Below are positions 53,832 to 64,000 of a stretch of DNA of 64,000 nt, piece after piece. The position numbers and the translations under genes are program-made. Below the pieces are notes generated by a model, which saw nothing but the letters and a program-made list of their open reading frames with translations, made no database searches and was not told where the DNA came from. Source of the stretch: Nocardia wallacei. GTDB taxonomy: Bacteria > Actinomycetota > Actinomycetes > Mycobacteriales > Mycobacteriaceae. The stretch's first letter is position 1. Each line of letters begins with the position of its first letter. The stretch spans positions 7,502,001-7,566,000 of the forward strand of contig NZ_AP023396.1 of assembly GCF_014466955.1 (NCBI RefSeq), written 5' to 3'.

Positions 53832-54058
53832 AAATCTACGATCCAGCTCATCGATAAGGATCGCGGCGACTTTGAATGGCGTTGTCGGCCCCGAAAAGAT
53901 GGGGCACCCCGGCACCACCGACTGAGCGGTAGTATCACTCGCGAGGCCTCGCTCAGGTCGGGGTCAGGCGAAACCGGCTCAATTGAGCTGCGCGATGAAC
54001 CGTCGCGGCTTCTCGTCCGCCGAGGCAGGTTTCGTACTTTGTTGATTTCTTCACAGGA

Positions 54059-57000
54059 ATGACTTTGATCAGCTATAGCGACAACTCTCCACACAGTGGC
54101 AAGGCTCCCGAAACGCCCGGTGAGAGAATACCGCTCACCGCAGCGCAAATGGGTGTGTGGCATTCATCACAGCTACTCGAAGCGCCGATGAAGATCGCTA
54201 TGTACATCGAGGTCATCGGCGAGTTGGATCTGACCGTCCTGGAAAGCGCTGGCCGTACTGCCGGGCACGAAATGGGCTCAGGTTATATCCGTATCGGAAT
54301 TCAGAACGAGGAGCCCTACCAGGTGGTGGACCTCAGCCTGTATTCCGGGCTGGACTACTTCGATCTCCGAAATTCGGCCGATCCGATCGCCGACGCGCAC
54401 GAATGGATGGAGCGTGACGCCGCTCGACGTATCGACCTCGTGCGAGACCGGTTGATTCGCAACGCGATTCTGCGCGTCGGGGATGGACACTGGCTCTGGT
54501 ACATGGCCGCTCATCACATTGTGCTGGACGGTTTCGGGGCTATGAATCTGGTCGAGCGCACCGCACATCTCTACACGGCGATGCTGACCGGCCGCGAACC
54601 GCAGTCGTTCGCCGCCGGGAGTATCCGGGACATGGTCGACTCCGACGTCTCGTATCGGAACAGTCGACGATTCGAGGTGGACCACGCGTACTGGCGCGAC
54701 CGAGTCTCGGGATACGAGGAGCGGAGTACACCGTTCCGAACGCAGGCGAACGCCTCGGCGAGCCCCATCTTCTTCGGTTCCGAGTTGCCGGATACAGTGT
54801 CGGCATCAACGCGGTCCGCCGCGACACGGCTCACCGCCTCCGAATCCGAACTCTTCATCGCCGCCTTCGCGAGTTATCTGGCGCGGGTGTCGGACAGTGG
54901 TGATGTGATGCTGAGCCTGCCCGTAGCCGCCCGCACGACGGCGGTACTGCGCCGGTCAGCGGGCATGTTGTCGAATATCGTCCCGCTACGCCTCGCCGTG
55001 GACCGATCCGTGGCGATCTCGGAATTATTGCGCAGGGTCCGCCTCGGGGTCACCGGGGCACTGAGGCACCAGCGGTACCGTTACGAGGACATTCGACGTG
55101 AGACTGTCACGAAGCAAAGACCGTTCGGCATATCTTTCGGGCCACGTATCAACATCAGCCCGATACATATGGAAATTCGGCTTGGTGCAGCAGCCGGACA
55201 GGTGAACGTACTTTCCACAGGGGGCGTCGACGACCTGACCGTGAGTTTCTATCGATCCGTCGCCGCGCCGCGCTACCGCGTAGATTTCGAAGCCCGGGCC
55301 GGGCTGTATTCCGAGGACGAGGTCGGCCTGCTCCACGGAAGGTTCCTGGAATACTTCGACCGGTTCGTGCGCGCGGCGGGCGAGGACCTGACGTGGGACA
55401 TTCCGCTCGTGGGCGACCGGGAACGACAGCGCATCCTCAGCCTCGGAACAGGCCCGGCCGTGGATAGCTCGGTCGCACCCGAAACCACGACGCTCGCCTC
55501 GCTGTTCGCGGCGCACGCCCACCGTACTCCCAGCGCGACAGCGGTGAGGTTCGCCGACGAAAATTTGTCCTACGCCCAGTTTGCCGCGCATGTGCATCGG
55601 TTGGCTCGGTATTTGGTGCGACTCGGCGTCGGCCCCGAAACGATGGTGGCCGTACAGCTACGCCGATCCCTGGAGCTCGTGATCGCTGTGCACGCGATAG
55701 CGGCAGCGGGAGGTGCATACGTTCCTGTCGACCCCGATCATCCGGCCGATCGCAACCGATACGTGCTGGAAAGCACCCGGCCGGTATGTATGGTCACCAC
55801 CACGCAGGACCGCATCGACGTCGGCGTCGACATCGACGTCGTCGAGCTCGATCGCCTGGATCTGTCGACGTACCCCGACTCGCCGATATCGGACAGCGAC
55901 CGGACCGCTCCCCTGCGACCGGCGAACGCCGCCTACGTCATCTTCACGTCCGGTTCGACTGGTCGACCGAAGGGCGTCGCAGTAAGCCACGGCGCGATCG
56001 TGAACCGGCTGTCGTGGATGCAGGCCGACTACCCCCTCACAGCCGCCGATTCGGTGCTGCAGAAGACTCCGGCGACGTTCGACGTATCGGTGTGGGAGCT
56101 GTTCTGGCCGCTGTGGAGCGGTGCTCGACTGGTTGTCGCCCGTCCGGACGGACATCGTGATCCGGCGTATCTCGCCGACGTGATCGTCAAGGAACAGATC
56201 ACGGTCATCCATTTCGTTCCGTCGATGCTGGCGCAGTTTCTCGCCACACCCGCCGTACGCGAATCGAACTGTCTACGTATGGTTTTCGCTTCCGGCGAAG
56301 CCCTTCCCGCCGCGGACGCTCAGCGGCTCACCGAGCTGACCGGCGCTGCGCTGCACAACTTGTACGGACCGACCGAGGCGGCGATCGAGGTCACCGCACA
56401 TCCCGTAACCGCTGCGGATACCGTGTCGGTGCCCATCGGCCGCCCGGCGCTCGAGACACAGATATACGTGCTGGACTCGCGGCTGCACCCGGTGCCGGCG
56501 GGGATTGCCGGTGAACTTTATCTGGCGGGTGCGCAATTGGCGCGCGGCTACGTGAGCCGTGCGGACCTGACGGCCGATAGATTCGTGGCAAACCCATTCG
56601 GCACCGGTGAACGGATGTATCGCACCGGCGATCTGGTGACCTGGACGATAACGGGTGAGCTGGAGTATCTCGGCCGAACCGACCTTCAGGTGAAACTACG
56701 GGGCGTCCGCATCGAGCCGCGAGAAATCGAATCAGCACTGACCACAATCGATTCGATCATACAAGCGGCTGTCGCCGTGCACACCGACGCCCGTCGCGGT
56801 GACCAACTCGTCGCTTACATCGTCACCGAATCGGAAGGCGAGACTGCTGCTTTACGGACAGAACTCGCCACCCGGCTCCCGGCCGCCCTGGTGCCGTCGG
56901 TTTTCGTCGTCCTCGAAGCTCTTCCGGTCAATGCCGCGGGCAAGCTCGACCGTGCCGCGCTACCGGCTCCCCTATTGGAGCCACGTGGATCACGGCAAGT

Positions 57001-60000
57001 GGAGACACCCGGGCAGCGCATCGTCGCCGAGATTTTCACCGAGGTGCTGGGCGTCGAACGGATCGGCGCCGATGACAACTTCTTCGAACTCGGCGGCAAC
57101 TCGCTGAGCGGAGCCCAGGTCGTGGCACGACTGACGGATGCCTTCGGGACTCGCACGACCGTCCGGGACCTGTTCGAGGCCCCGACCGTCGCCATGCTGG
57201 CCGAACACGTCGAAAGCGCGGCGACAGAACCGCCGCGTATCCCGCTGGAAGCCCGGCCGCGCCCGGCTCGCATTCCACTGGCGCCTGCTCAACGACGCAT
57301 GTGGTTGCTCAATCAGCTCGACCCCACGTCACCGGTCGACAACATGCCGTTGGCGATTCGACTCTCCGGCGAACTGAACGTGCCTGCCCTCGAACACGCC
57401 GCGCGTGACCTCGTCACACGTCACGAAATTCTGCGCACTCGATATCCCGAGACGCCCGAAGGACCTGTGCAGCAGGTACTACCGCCGGATGCGGTGCGGA
57501 TCGACCTGGAGCCGCATGTAATCGATGCCGAACGGGTCTCAGCTGCGGTGGACGACCTCGTCGGCGCCGGATTCGATGTAACCATCGAAGTCCCCTTTCG
57601 CCTGCGCCTATTCCGTACGGCCGCAACGGAATACATCTTGGTCGCGGTTGTCCACCACATCAGTGCGGACGGTTGGTCGATGCTGCCTCTGACACGGGAC
57701 CTGATGGCCGCCTACACATCACGCTGCCGGAACGAAATGCCGACCTGGTCACCACTGCCCGTCCAGTACTCCGATTACAGCATCTGGCAACGTGCGCTGC
57801 TGGGGTCGGAGGACGACCCGGACAGCTTGCTGTCCACGCAGGCGGAGTTCTGGCGCCGCGCCCTGGCCGGGCTGCCGGACGAGATCGGCCTGCCGACAAC
57901 TCGTCCGCGTCCTCCAGCACGATCGTTCCGCGGGGGGCGCGTGCGGTTCCGAATCGGAGCCGACCTCGACAAACGGCTGCGCCAGTTCGCGCACCGGCAG
58001 GACGTGACGTACTTCATGGTCGTGCACACCGCGTTCGCTGTGCTGCTTGCCCGCTTGTCCGGAAACGACGATGTCGCACTCGGTGCGCCGATCGCCGGAC
58101 GCGGCGAGGCCGAACTCGATGGTCTTGTCGGCATGTTCGTCAACACTCTCGTGCTACGGACGCAGGTGTCGCGGGAGCTGACCTTCATCGAGCTGCTGGC
58201 CCGCACAAGGGCCGCGGACCTGGAAGCGTTCGCGCACGCCGACATTCCTTTCGAGCAGCTGGTGGACATGCTTCGTCCGCAGCGTTCGCCCGCACGGCAT
58301 CCACTGTTCCAAGTGGCGCTGGTCTTCGATAACACACCGGACAGTACATTTCAGCTGCACGGATTGCGCATCACACCCGTCGATCTCGGATCCGGCGCCG
58401 CGAAGTTCGACCTCACACTGAGTCTTCGCGAAAGTGCCGACACTGGATCGGATCTGGCGGCGACATTCTCATTCGCTCGCGATCTGTACGACGAGGCCAC
58501 GATCGAGGTGTTCGCACAAAGGTTTGTGCGGCTGCTGTCGGCCATTGTCGCCGAACCTGATATACCTGTCGGTGACCTGCCGATCCTCTCCGCCGAGGAG
58601 TACCGGCTACTCACCGCGGGACCTTGCGACCAAGACGCCGCCACCGGTCTCCTTCCGGATCTCATGACCCATGGACTGCGGCTCGGTCGCGATCGGATCG
58701 CCCTCCGCGCGGCCGGCACATCGATGACCTACGGCGCGCTCGACGAATCGTCATCCCGCTTGGCGCGCGCGCTGATCGCTGCGGGTGTCGGCCCGGAAAC
58801 CGTTGTGGCCGTGGCCTATCCGCGCTCCCACGACTTGGTGGTCGCGGTCCTGGCTATCGCCAAGGCCGGCGGGGCGTACCTTCCGATCGACCCGGCGTAT
58901 CCGGCGGAGCGGATTCGCCACATGCTCACGGACTCGGTCACTGTGCTCGGACTCACCAGCTCCGAGCACATCGACTCCCTGCCCGGTGATGTGCCATGGC
59001 TGGCTCTGGACGATCCCGCGACGGTGCGAAGCTACGCGGACATGTCCTCCGCACCCGTCGATGATTCCGACCGTCGCGCACCGCTGCGGACGATGCATGC
59101 GGCATACGTGATATTTACGTCCGGGTCGACGGGGAAACCCAAGGGGGTCACCGTGACCCATGGGGGACTAGCCGGTCTCGTTCGGGAGCTGACCGGAGTC
59201 ATGCGGGTGACACCAGACCATCGGTTCCTGAATATCTGCTCCCCCAGTTTCGATCCGTCGCTGCTCGAGTGGCTGTGCGCTCTTCATAGCGGAGCCACAC
59301 TGCTGATCGCGCCTCCAGAACTCGTGGGCGGTCCGGATCTGGCCGAATTCCTTCGTACGGAACAGGTAACGCATGTCGCGACCACGCCCGGTGTCCTCGC
59401 GACAATGGAGCCGGACGGCCTGGACCAGCTGATCGCATTAGGCATCGGCGGGGACCTGGCAGCAGCCGAGCTGGTCGACAAATGGGCACCGGGGCGCACC
59501 TTGTTCAACTTCTACGGCCCCACCGAGACCACGATCGTTTCCTCGTACACACGACTGACGCCCGGTAACCACATCACCATCGGTCGGCCTGTCCGCGGCA
59601 TGTCGGCGCTGGTACTCGATTCACGGTTGCACCCCGTGCCGCCGGGAGTGACCGGCGAGTTGTACCTGGCGGGCCCGGGGCTCGCTCGCGCCTACAGCGG
59701 AGCACCGGGTGCCACAGCCGAGCGCTTCCTGCCGAACCCGTGGGGCGAGACCGGATCGCGGATGTACCGCACCGGCGACCTGGTGCGCTGGTACACCGGG
59801 CCGGACGCATCGACCGACAATACCTTGATCGACTCCGTCGACTGGCGACTCGATTTCCTCGGGCGCTCCGACACCCAGGTCAAGATCCGCGGTTTCCGGA
59901 TCGAGCCAAGTGAGATCGACGCGGTCCTCGGACGGCATCCGCGAGTCGATTTCGCGGTGACGATCGGACGCCGTAGCCCAGCCGGCACCACTGCGCTCGT

Positions 60001-63000
60001 GTCCTACGTGCTCCCCACCTCCGGTGGGGCGTTCGACCCGGGCGAACTCGTGGAGCATGCGGCATCGAGCCTGCCGCGGCACATGGTTCCCTCGGCCGTC
60101 GTGGTATTGGACCAGTTGCCGCTAACTCCGGTCGGAAAGCTGGACCGCGATGCGCTGCCGGAACCACCCACCCCGCAACGGGATTTCCGGGCGCCGGTGG
60201 GCGGAATCGAGCAGACCATAGCGGAGACATTCGCTACTGTTCTCGGGCTCGAGGTACCGGTGGGTCGCGACGAGGACTTCTTCGAGCTCGGTGGAAACTC
60301 ACTGATCGCCACTCAGGTCGTGGCCCGGTTGGGGGTAGCGCTGGATGCCCGGATTCCGGTGCGCCTGTTGTTCGAGGCGTCGACCGTCGCTGGGCTGGCG
60401 CGGACCGTGGCGAGCCGGGTCGGCCGTGGTCGCCACGTCCTGCGGCGCGGTGCCCGGCCCGAGCGAATTCCGCTGTCGCCGGCGCAACAGCGAATGTGGT
60501 TCCTCAACAGATTGGATCCGCAGTCGGCCGCCTACAACATGCCGGTAGCCGTGCGACTGTCCGGATTGCTGGATGTGGAGGCGTTGCGGGCGGCAACGGC
60601 TGACCTCGTGGACCGCCACGAGGTTCTGCGAACCGTGTATCCCGCGACCGACGGTGGGCCGGTACAAGTGATCTTGCCACCGGACCAGGCCGTCCCGGCA
60701 CTCGTGCTCCGATCCGCCAGTCCGGACACGGTCGAGGCGGCCGTGCGGGAACTGGCCTCGGTAGGTTTCGATGTCACTACCGAAGTACCGGTACGGGTAG
60801 CGCTGATCGAGATTTCGAATTCTTCGGACACCGTCGAGCCATCCACGGAAACTGCCGTACCGCCGACTGAATACGTGTTGGCGATGGTGATTCATCACAT
60901 CGCCGGCGACGGATCATCGATGACGCCGCTGGCTCGAGACCTGTTGACTGCCTACGCCGCCCGATCCGCAGGCACCGCACCGAGTTGGGCGCCACTGGCC
61001 GTGCAGTATGCCGACTACACCATGTGGCAGCGAATGCTCCTGGGCGACGAAGGCGATCCGGCGTCGGCCGCGTCCCGCCAGATCGCGTATTGGAAACAGG
61101 CGCTGGCCGGACTGCCGGATCAACTGGCCCTCCCGGCCGACCATCCGCGCCCGGTCATGCAGACCTTCAAAGGTGCGCGAATCCCGGTCGCGATCGATGC
61201 CGAGACGCACCACGGCCTGACAGAGCTGGCACGATCGCAAGACGCGACTCTGTTCATGGTGCTGCATACCGCCTTCGCGGTGCTGCTCGCACGATTGTCC
61301 GGCAGCAACGACATCGCGATCGGCACCCCGACAGCCGGACGCGGCGAACCCGAGCTGGACCACCTCATCGGGATGTTCGTCAACACCCTGGTATTCCGAA
61401 CCCGGGTCGACACGAACGAAACATTCACACAACTACTTGCCCGGCAACGCGAAACCGACATCGAAGCCTACGCACACGCCGACGTACCCTTCGAACGACT
61501 GGTCGAAATACTCAACCCACCAAGATCAACCGCCCGCCACCCACTGTTCCAAGTCGGACTGTCATTCCAAAACCTACGCCGGACGTCCCTGGAGTTACCC
61601 GGTCTCACCGTATCGGAGGTGGACTTCGACAGCCGATTTTCGCAGTTCGATCTACACCTGATCGTTTCCGACGGCTATGACGAGTCAGGGGCCCCGGCCG
61701 GGCTCCACGGTGCCATCACCTATGCCACCGATTTGTTCGACGCTGCCACCGTCGAAAGGTTTGCCGAGCGGTACGAGCGTTTGCTTCGAGAGATCGCTAC
61801 CACGCCGTGGTCACCGGTGGGTGACCTGGACTTGATGTGTACCGACGAGCGTGCGGCAGTGGTGTCCGGGCGGAATGCGACCGAACATGATCTGGATGTC
61901 TCGCTGACGCTGGTGTCGTTGTTTGCGCGCACCGTGTCGAAGACGCCCGACGCGGTGGCACTCGTGTCTCCCGCAGGTGAAACAGTGACGTACGGCGAAG
62001 TCGGCGATCGAGTGAATCGCCTTGCACGGCATTTGGTTTCGCTGGGTGTTCGCCCGGAGTCGCGGGTGGCTCTCGCGTTCCATCGATCGGTGGACCTGGT
62101 TGTGGCAATGTACGCCGTGGCGGTCGCTGGTGGGGCATATGTGCCGGTCGACCCGAACCAGCCGACGGAACGGACGGGGTACGTCCTCAGGATTGTCGAT
62201 CCCGTGTGCGTGTTGACTACATCGTCGACTGCTGCCGACTCGACTGTGGTCTCCGGGGCGGCGACCGCTGGAATGACGGAACGACTTGTGCTGGTGGACA
62301 AGGTGAATCTGTCGATGTGGTCGGGCGCTCCGGTCGACGATGCGCAGCGAGTCACACCGCTGCACCCCGCGAATACGGCCTATGTAATTTTCACATCTGG
62401 TTCGACCGGACGACCGAAGGGCGTGGCGGTACCCCATGCGGCAGTGGTGAACCAATTGTTGTGGAAGATGACCGCACTCGGGCTGAGCGCCGATGACGTG
62501 ATCTTGTTGAAGACCGCGGCGACGTTCGATTTGTCGGTTTGGGAGTTCTGGACCGCACCGGTCACAGGTTGCCGTGTAGTGATCGCCGCGGCCGATGGGC
62601 ATCGGGATCCGGCGTACCTGAACAGCCTCATGGCTCGAGAGGGTGTAACGACTCTGCACGCGGTGCCATCGATGCTGGACGCATTGCTGACGGTATCCGG
62701 TGACGCGTTAGCGCCTTCGTTGCGTCGAGTGCTGGCGATCGGTGATGTGTTGCCGGGTGCGGTGGCGCAGCGGTTCCGTAGTGCCCATCCCACAGTGAGC
62801 TTGGTCAATCTGTATGGACCGACGGAGGCGACGGTGTCAGTCACCAGTCATACGGTGACCGACGCGGACCAGCATTCGGTGCCGATCGGTGCGCCGGAGT
62901 GGAACAACCGGGTATACGTCTTGGATTCGCGTCTGCACCCTGTCCCGGACGGCGTCGCGGGTGAATTGTATATTGCCGGTTCACAATTGGCACGTGAATA

Positions 63001-64000
63001 CTTCGGTCGTGCGGATTTGACAGCGGTACGGATGGTTGCGAATCCATTCGAGCCGGGGGCGCGGATGTATCGCACCGGTGACCTGGTCGCGTGGAATGCC
63101 GAGGGCGAGCTGAATTATCACGGCCGCACCGACTTCCAGGTAAAGATTCGCGGCTTCCGTATCGAGCCGGGCGAGATCGAAGCCGTGCTACTCAGGCTGC
63201 CTGAGATTGCACAGGCCGTGGTACTCGCTATATCGGCTGGCCATATGGGCGACCGCCTCGTGGCCTACCTCGTACCGGCAGATGCTGGCCTCGACGTGGA
63301 TCGGGTGAAGGCCGAGCTGAGTTCCGTCCTCCCGTCGTACCTGGTGCCATCCACATTCGTAGTGCTGGATATGTTGCCGCTCAACATGAACGGCAAGCTG
63401 GATCGCAACGCTTTGCCCGACCCGGAGTTCGAGAGGATCACCTATCGTGCGCCGTCGACTCCAACCGAATATTTCGTGGCACGCGTGTTCGCCGAGGTGC
63501 TCGGCGCCGAACAAGTCGGCGCCGACGACGACTTCTTCGCGCTTGGCGGCAATTCCTTGCTCGCAACGCAGGTGGTAGCCCGACTCGGCGCCGACCTGAA
63601 TACCCAGGTGCCGGTTGGGGCGGTGTTCGAGGCACCGACCGTCGCCGGCTTGGCGGTGCGGGCCGCGAAAGGTACGTACGCGAACCGTCTTCCCGAGCTG
63701 ACGGCTGGGCGGCCGCGACCGGAACGGATTCCGTTGTCACCCGCACAGCAGCGCATGTGGATTCTCAATCAGATCGATACCACATCACCCGTTTACAACA
63801 TCCCGGTCGCGTTACGCCTGACCGGCGACCTGAACCCCGCTGCCCTGCGGGACGCCGTCGCGGAGGTGATCATGCGCCATGAGATCCTGCGCACCGTCTA
63901 TCCGGCGTGGGGGGAGACAGCACACCAACTGATCCTGCCGACCACCGAGATCCTTTCCGATCTCACACCAGAACCCGTCAGCGCGGACAAACTGCTCGAT
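54059..64000 (+). CDS. Non-ribosomal peptide synthetase, at least 3.5 modules (3' end cut by window edge)
   Basis: 3,314 codons are visible in one open frame. Order: C1 (54130-55430, HHIVLDG), A1 (55500-56985), PCP1 (57010-57210, LGGNSLSG), C2 (57268-58600, HHISADG), A2 (58640-60170), PCP2 (60210-60410, LGGNSLI), C3 (60460-61800, HHIAGDG), A3 (61900-63440), PCP3 (63460-63660, LGGNSLL), then the start of C4. C1 resembles EntF/DhbF first domains (HQRYRYEDIRRE, FGPRINIS, STGGVDDLTVSFY), which accept an acyl/aryl starter. Pocket residues read by hand: A1 DVWHVALIE (serine-like), A2 DPLAGGFIV and A3 DLWHVALVS (no clear match). No epimerase, MbtH or thioesterase is visible. The start is ATG; TTG at 54065 is possible, with better spacing from AGGA. 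Confidence 0.95.
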   Translation, partial: MTLISYSDNSPHSGKAPETPGERIPLTAAQMGVWHSSQLLEAPMKIAMYIEVIGELDLTVLESAGRTAGHEMGSGYIRIGIQNEEPYQVVDLSLYSGLDYFDLRNSADPIADAHEWMERDAARRIDLVRDRLIRNAILRVGDGHWLWYMAAHHIVLDGFGAMNLVERTAHLYTAMLTGREPQSFAAGSIRDMVDSDVSYRNSRRFEVDHAYWRDRVSGYEERSTPFRTQANASASPIFFGSELPDTVSASTRSAATRLTASESELFIAAFASYLARVSDSGDVMLSLPVAARTTAVLRRSAGMLSNIVPLRLAVDRSVAISELLRRVRLGVTGALRHQRYRYEDIRRETVTKQRPFGISFGPRINISPIHMEIRLGAAAGQVNVLSTGGVDDLTVSFYRSVAAPRYRVDFEARAGLYSEDEVGLLHGRFLEYFDRFVRAAGEDLTWDIPLVGDRERQRILSLGTGPAVDSSVAPETTTLASLFAAHAHRTPSATAVRFADENLSYAQFAAHVHRLARYLVRLGVGPETMVAVQLRRSLELVIAVHAIAAAGGAYVPVDPDHPADRNRYVLESTRPVCMVTTTQDRIDVGVDIDVVELDRLDLSTYPDSPISDSDRTAPLRPANAAYVIFTSGSTGRPKGVAVSHGAIVNRLSWMQADYPLTAADSVLQKTPATFDVSVWELFWPLWSGARLVVARPDGHRDPAYLADVIVKEQITVIHFVPSMLAQFLATPAVRESNCLRMVFASGEALPAADAQRLTELTGAALHNLYGPTEAAIEVTAHPVTAADTVSVPIGRPALETQIYVLDSRLHPVPAGIAGELYLAGAQLARGYVSRADLTADRFVANPFGTGERMYRTGDLVTWTITGELEYLGRTDLQVKLRGVRIEPREIESALTTIDSIIQAAVAVHTDARRGDQLVAYIVTESEGETAALRTELATRLPAALVPSVFVVLEALPVNAAGKLDRAALPAPLLEPRGSRQVETPGQRIVAEIFTEVLGVERIGADDNFFELGGNSLSGAQVVARLTDAFGTRTTVRDLFEAPTVAMLAEHVESAATEPPRIPLEARPRPARIPLAPAQRRMWLLNQLDPTSPVDNMPLAIRLSGELNVPALEHAARDLVTRHEILRTRYPETPEGPVQQVLPPDAVRIDLEPHVIDAERVSAAVDDLVGAGFDVTIEVPFRLRLFRTAATEYILVAVVHHISADGWSMLPLTRDLMAAYTSRCRNEMPTWSPLPVQYSDYSIWQRALLGSEDDPDSLLSTQAEFWRRALAGLPDEIGLPTTRPRPPARSFRGGRVRFRIGADLDKRLRQFAHRQDVTYFMVVHTAFAVLLARLSGNDDVALGAPIAGRGEAELDGLVGMFVNTLVLRTQVSRELTFIELLARTRAADLEAFAHADIPFEQLVDMLRPQRSPARHPLFQVALVFDNTPDSTFQLHGLRITPVDLGSGAAKFDLTLSLRESADTGSDLAATFSFARDLYDEATIEVFAQRFVRLLSAIVAEPDIPVGDLPILSAEEYRLLTAGPCDQDAATGLLPDLMTHGLRLGRDRIALRAAGTSMTYGALDESSSRLARALIAAGVGPETVVAVAYPRSHDLVVAVLAIAKAGGAYLPIDPAYPAERIRHMLTDSVTVLGLTSSEHIDSLPGDVPWLALDDPATVRSYADMSSAPVDDSDRRAPLRTMHAAYVIFTSGSTGKPKGVTVTHGGLAGLVRELTGVMRVTPDHRFLNICSPSFDPSLLEWLCALHSGATLLIAPPELVGGPDLAEFLRTEQVTHVATTPGVLATMEPDGLDQLIALGIGGDLAAAELVDKWAPGRTLFNFYGPTETTIVSSYTRLTPGNHITIGRPVRGMSALVLDSRLHPVPPGVTGELYLAGPGLARAYSGAPGATAERFLPNPWGETGSRMYRTGDLVRWYTGPDASTDNTLIDSVDWRLDFLGRSDTQVKIRGFRIEPSEIDAVLGRHPRVDFAVTIGRRSPAGTTALVSYVLPTSGGAFDPGELVEHAASSLPRHMVPSAVVVLDQLPLTPVGKLDRDALPEPPTPQRDFRAPVGGIEQTIAETFATVLGLEVPVGRDEDFFELGGNSLIATQVVARLGVALDARIPVRLLFEASTVAGLARTVASRVGRGRHVLRRGARPERIPLSPAQQRMWFLNRLDPQSAAYNMPVAVRLSGLLDVEALRAATADLVDRHEVLRTVYPATDGGPVQVILPPDQAVPALVLRSASPDTVEAAVRELASVGFDVTTEVPVRVALIEISNSSDTVEPSTETAVPPTEYVLAMVIHHIAGDGSSMTPLARDLLTAYAARSAGTAPSWAPLAVQYADYTMWQRMLLGDEGDPASAASRQIAYWKQALAGLPDQLALPADHPRPVMQTFKGARIPVAIDAETHHGLTELARSQDATLFMVLHTAFAVLLARLSGSNDIAIGTPTAGRGEPELDHLIGMFVNTLVFRTRVDTNETFTQLLARQRETDIEAYAHADVPFERLVEILNPPRSTARHPLFQVGLSFQNLRRTSLELPGLTVSEVDFDSRFSQFDLHLIVSDGYDESGAPAGLHGAITYATDLFDAATVERFAERYERLLREIATTPWSPVGDLDLMCTDERAAVVSGRNATEHDLDVSLTLVSLFARTVSKTPDAVALVSPAGETVTYGEVGDRVNRLARHLVSLGVRPESRVALAFHRSVDLVVAMYAVAVAGGAYVPVDPNQPTERTGYVLRIVDPVCVLTTSSTAADSTVVSGAATAGMTERLVLVDKVNLSMWSGAPVDDAQRVTPLHPANTAYVIFTSGSTGRPKGVAVPHAAVVNQLLWKMTALGLSADDVILLKTAATFDLSVWEFWTAPVTGCRVVIAAADGHRDPAYLNSLMAREGVTTLHAVPSMLDALLTVSGDALAPSLRRVLAIGDVLPGAVAQRFRSAHPTVSLVNLYGPTEATVSVTSHTVTDADQHSVPIGAPEWNNRVYVLDSRLHPVPDGVAGELYIAGSQLAREYFGRADLTAVRMVANPFEPGARMYRTGDLVAWNAEGELNYHGRTDFQVKIRGFRIEPGEIEAVLLRLPEIAQAVVLAISAGHMGDRLVAYLVPADAGLDVDRVKAELSSVLPSYLVPSTFVVLDMLPLNMNGKLDRNALPDPEFERITYRAPSTPTEYFVARVFAEVLGAEQVGADDDFFALGGNSLLATQVVARLGADLNTQVPVGAVFEAPTVAGLAVRAAKGTYANRLPELTAGRPRPERIPLSPAQQRMWILNQIDTTSPVYNIPVALRLTGDLNPAALRDAVAEVIMRHEILRTVYPAWGETAHQLILPTTEILSDLTPEPVSADKLLD

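Noticed and set aside
53813..54163. Minus-strand ORF of 116 codons across the NRPS start
   Set aside because: It overlaps the NRPS N-terminus and shows no family pattern.

Overview
The window looks like chromosomal DNA of a mycolic-acid actinomycete, most likely Nocardia. Supporting signs are the very high GC, many GTG/TTG starts, lipoproteins with actinobacterial lipoboxes, a mycobacterial-type fadE5 at the left edge, WXG100 (type VII secretion) proteins and a large NRPS at the right edge. No rRNA, tRNA or CRISPR array was seen.

Region 1 (1-28,900) is mostly core-like. It holds fadE5 (cut by the left edge), hydrolases and a methyltransferase, an enoyl-CoA hydratase overlapping an alpha/beta hydrolase, and a MarR/quinone-oxidoreductase divergon with three near-identical palindromes. 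It also holds an exported TAP-like peptidase, an SDR without the usual catalytic Tyr/Lys, a LuxR-type ATPase regulator, an arylsulfotransferase-like exported protein, a TPR/Sel1 protein, an ECF-like sigma factor, ilvD, an NDH-2-like flavoprotein, a 1,029-residue STAND ATPase and an MBL-fold protein. A complete IS481-family element (17,942-19,030) sits 43 bp upstream of the TPR gene and has a CCTAGA target duplication.

Region 2 (28,900-44,100) is accessory, with lower GC and few housekeeping functions. Its centre is a minus-strand module of three genes: a WXG100 protein with a degenerate metallopeptidase-like tail, a YrhB/Imm35-like candidate immunity protein, and a 1,820-residue candidate polymorphic toxin. 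The toxin has a CpnT-like N-terminus, two papain/glutamine-deamidase-like domains and, between them, four tandem repeats resembling sigma-70 region 4. This architecture is the most unusual feature of the window. Small exported proteins, a glycoside-hydrolase-like barrel and an NB-ARC/LuxR regulator follow.

Region 3 (44,200-53,600) carries a Rieske oxygenase with an exported hydrolase and a GNAT enzyme, then a two-component system whose regulator and kinase genes are separated by a GyrI-like gene and a CPBP protease gene. A membrane protein translationally coupled to a methyltransferase and a TetR regulator complete it. Several strong palindromes lie in its intergenic gaps, including a perfect 38-bp inverted repeat.

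Region 4 (53,600-64,000) is an NRPS open at the right edge. It shows three complete C-A-PCP modules and the start of a fourth condensation domain. The first C domain resembles the EntF/DhbF type that accepts an acyl or aryl starter, and the first A domain has a serine-like pocket. A TetR-type palindrome, a 19-codon leader-like ORF and a weak iron-box-like sequence lie upstream, so an iron-regulated siderophore-like lipopeptide is one hypothesis.
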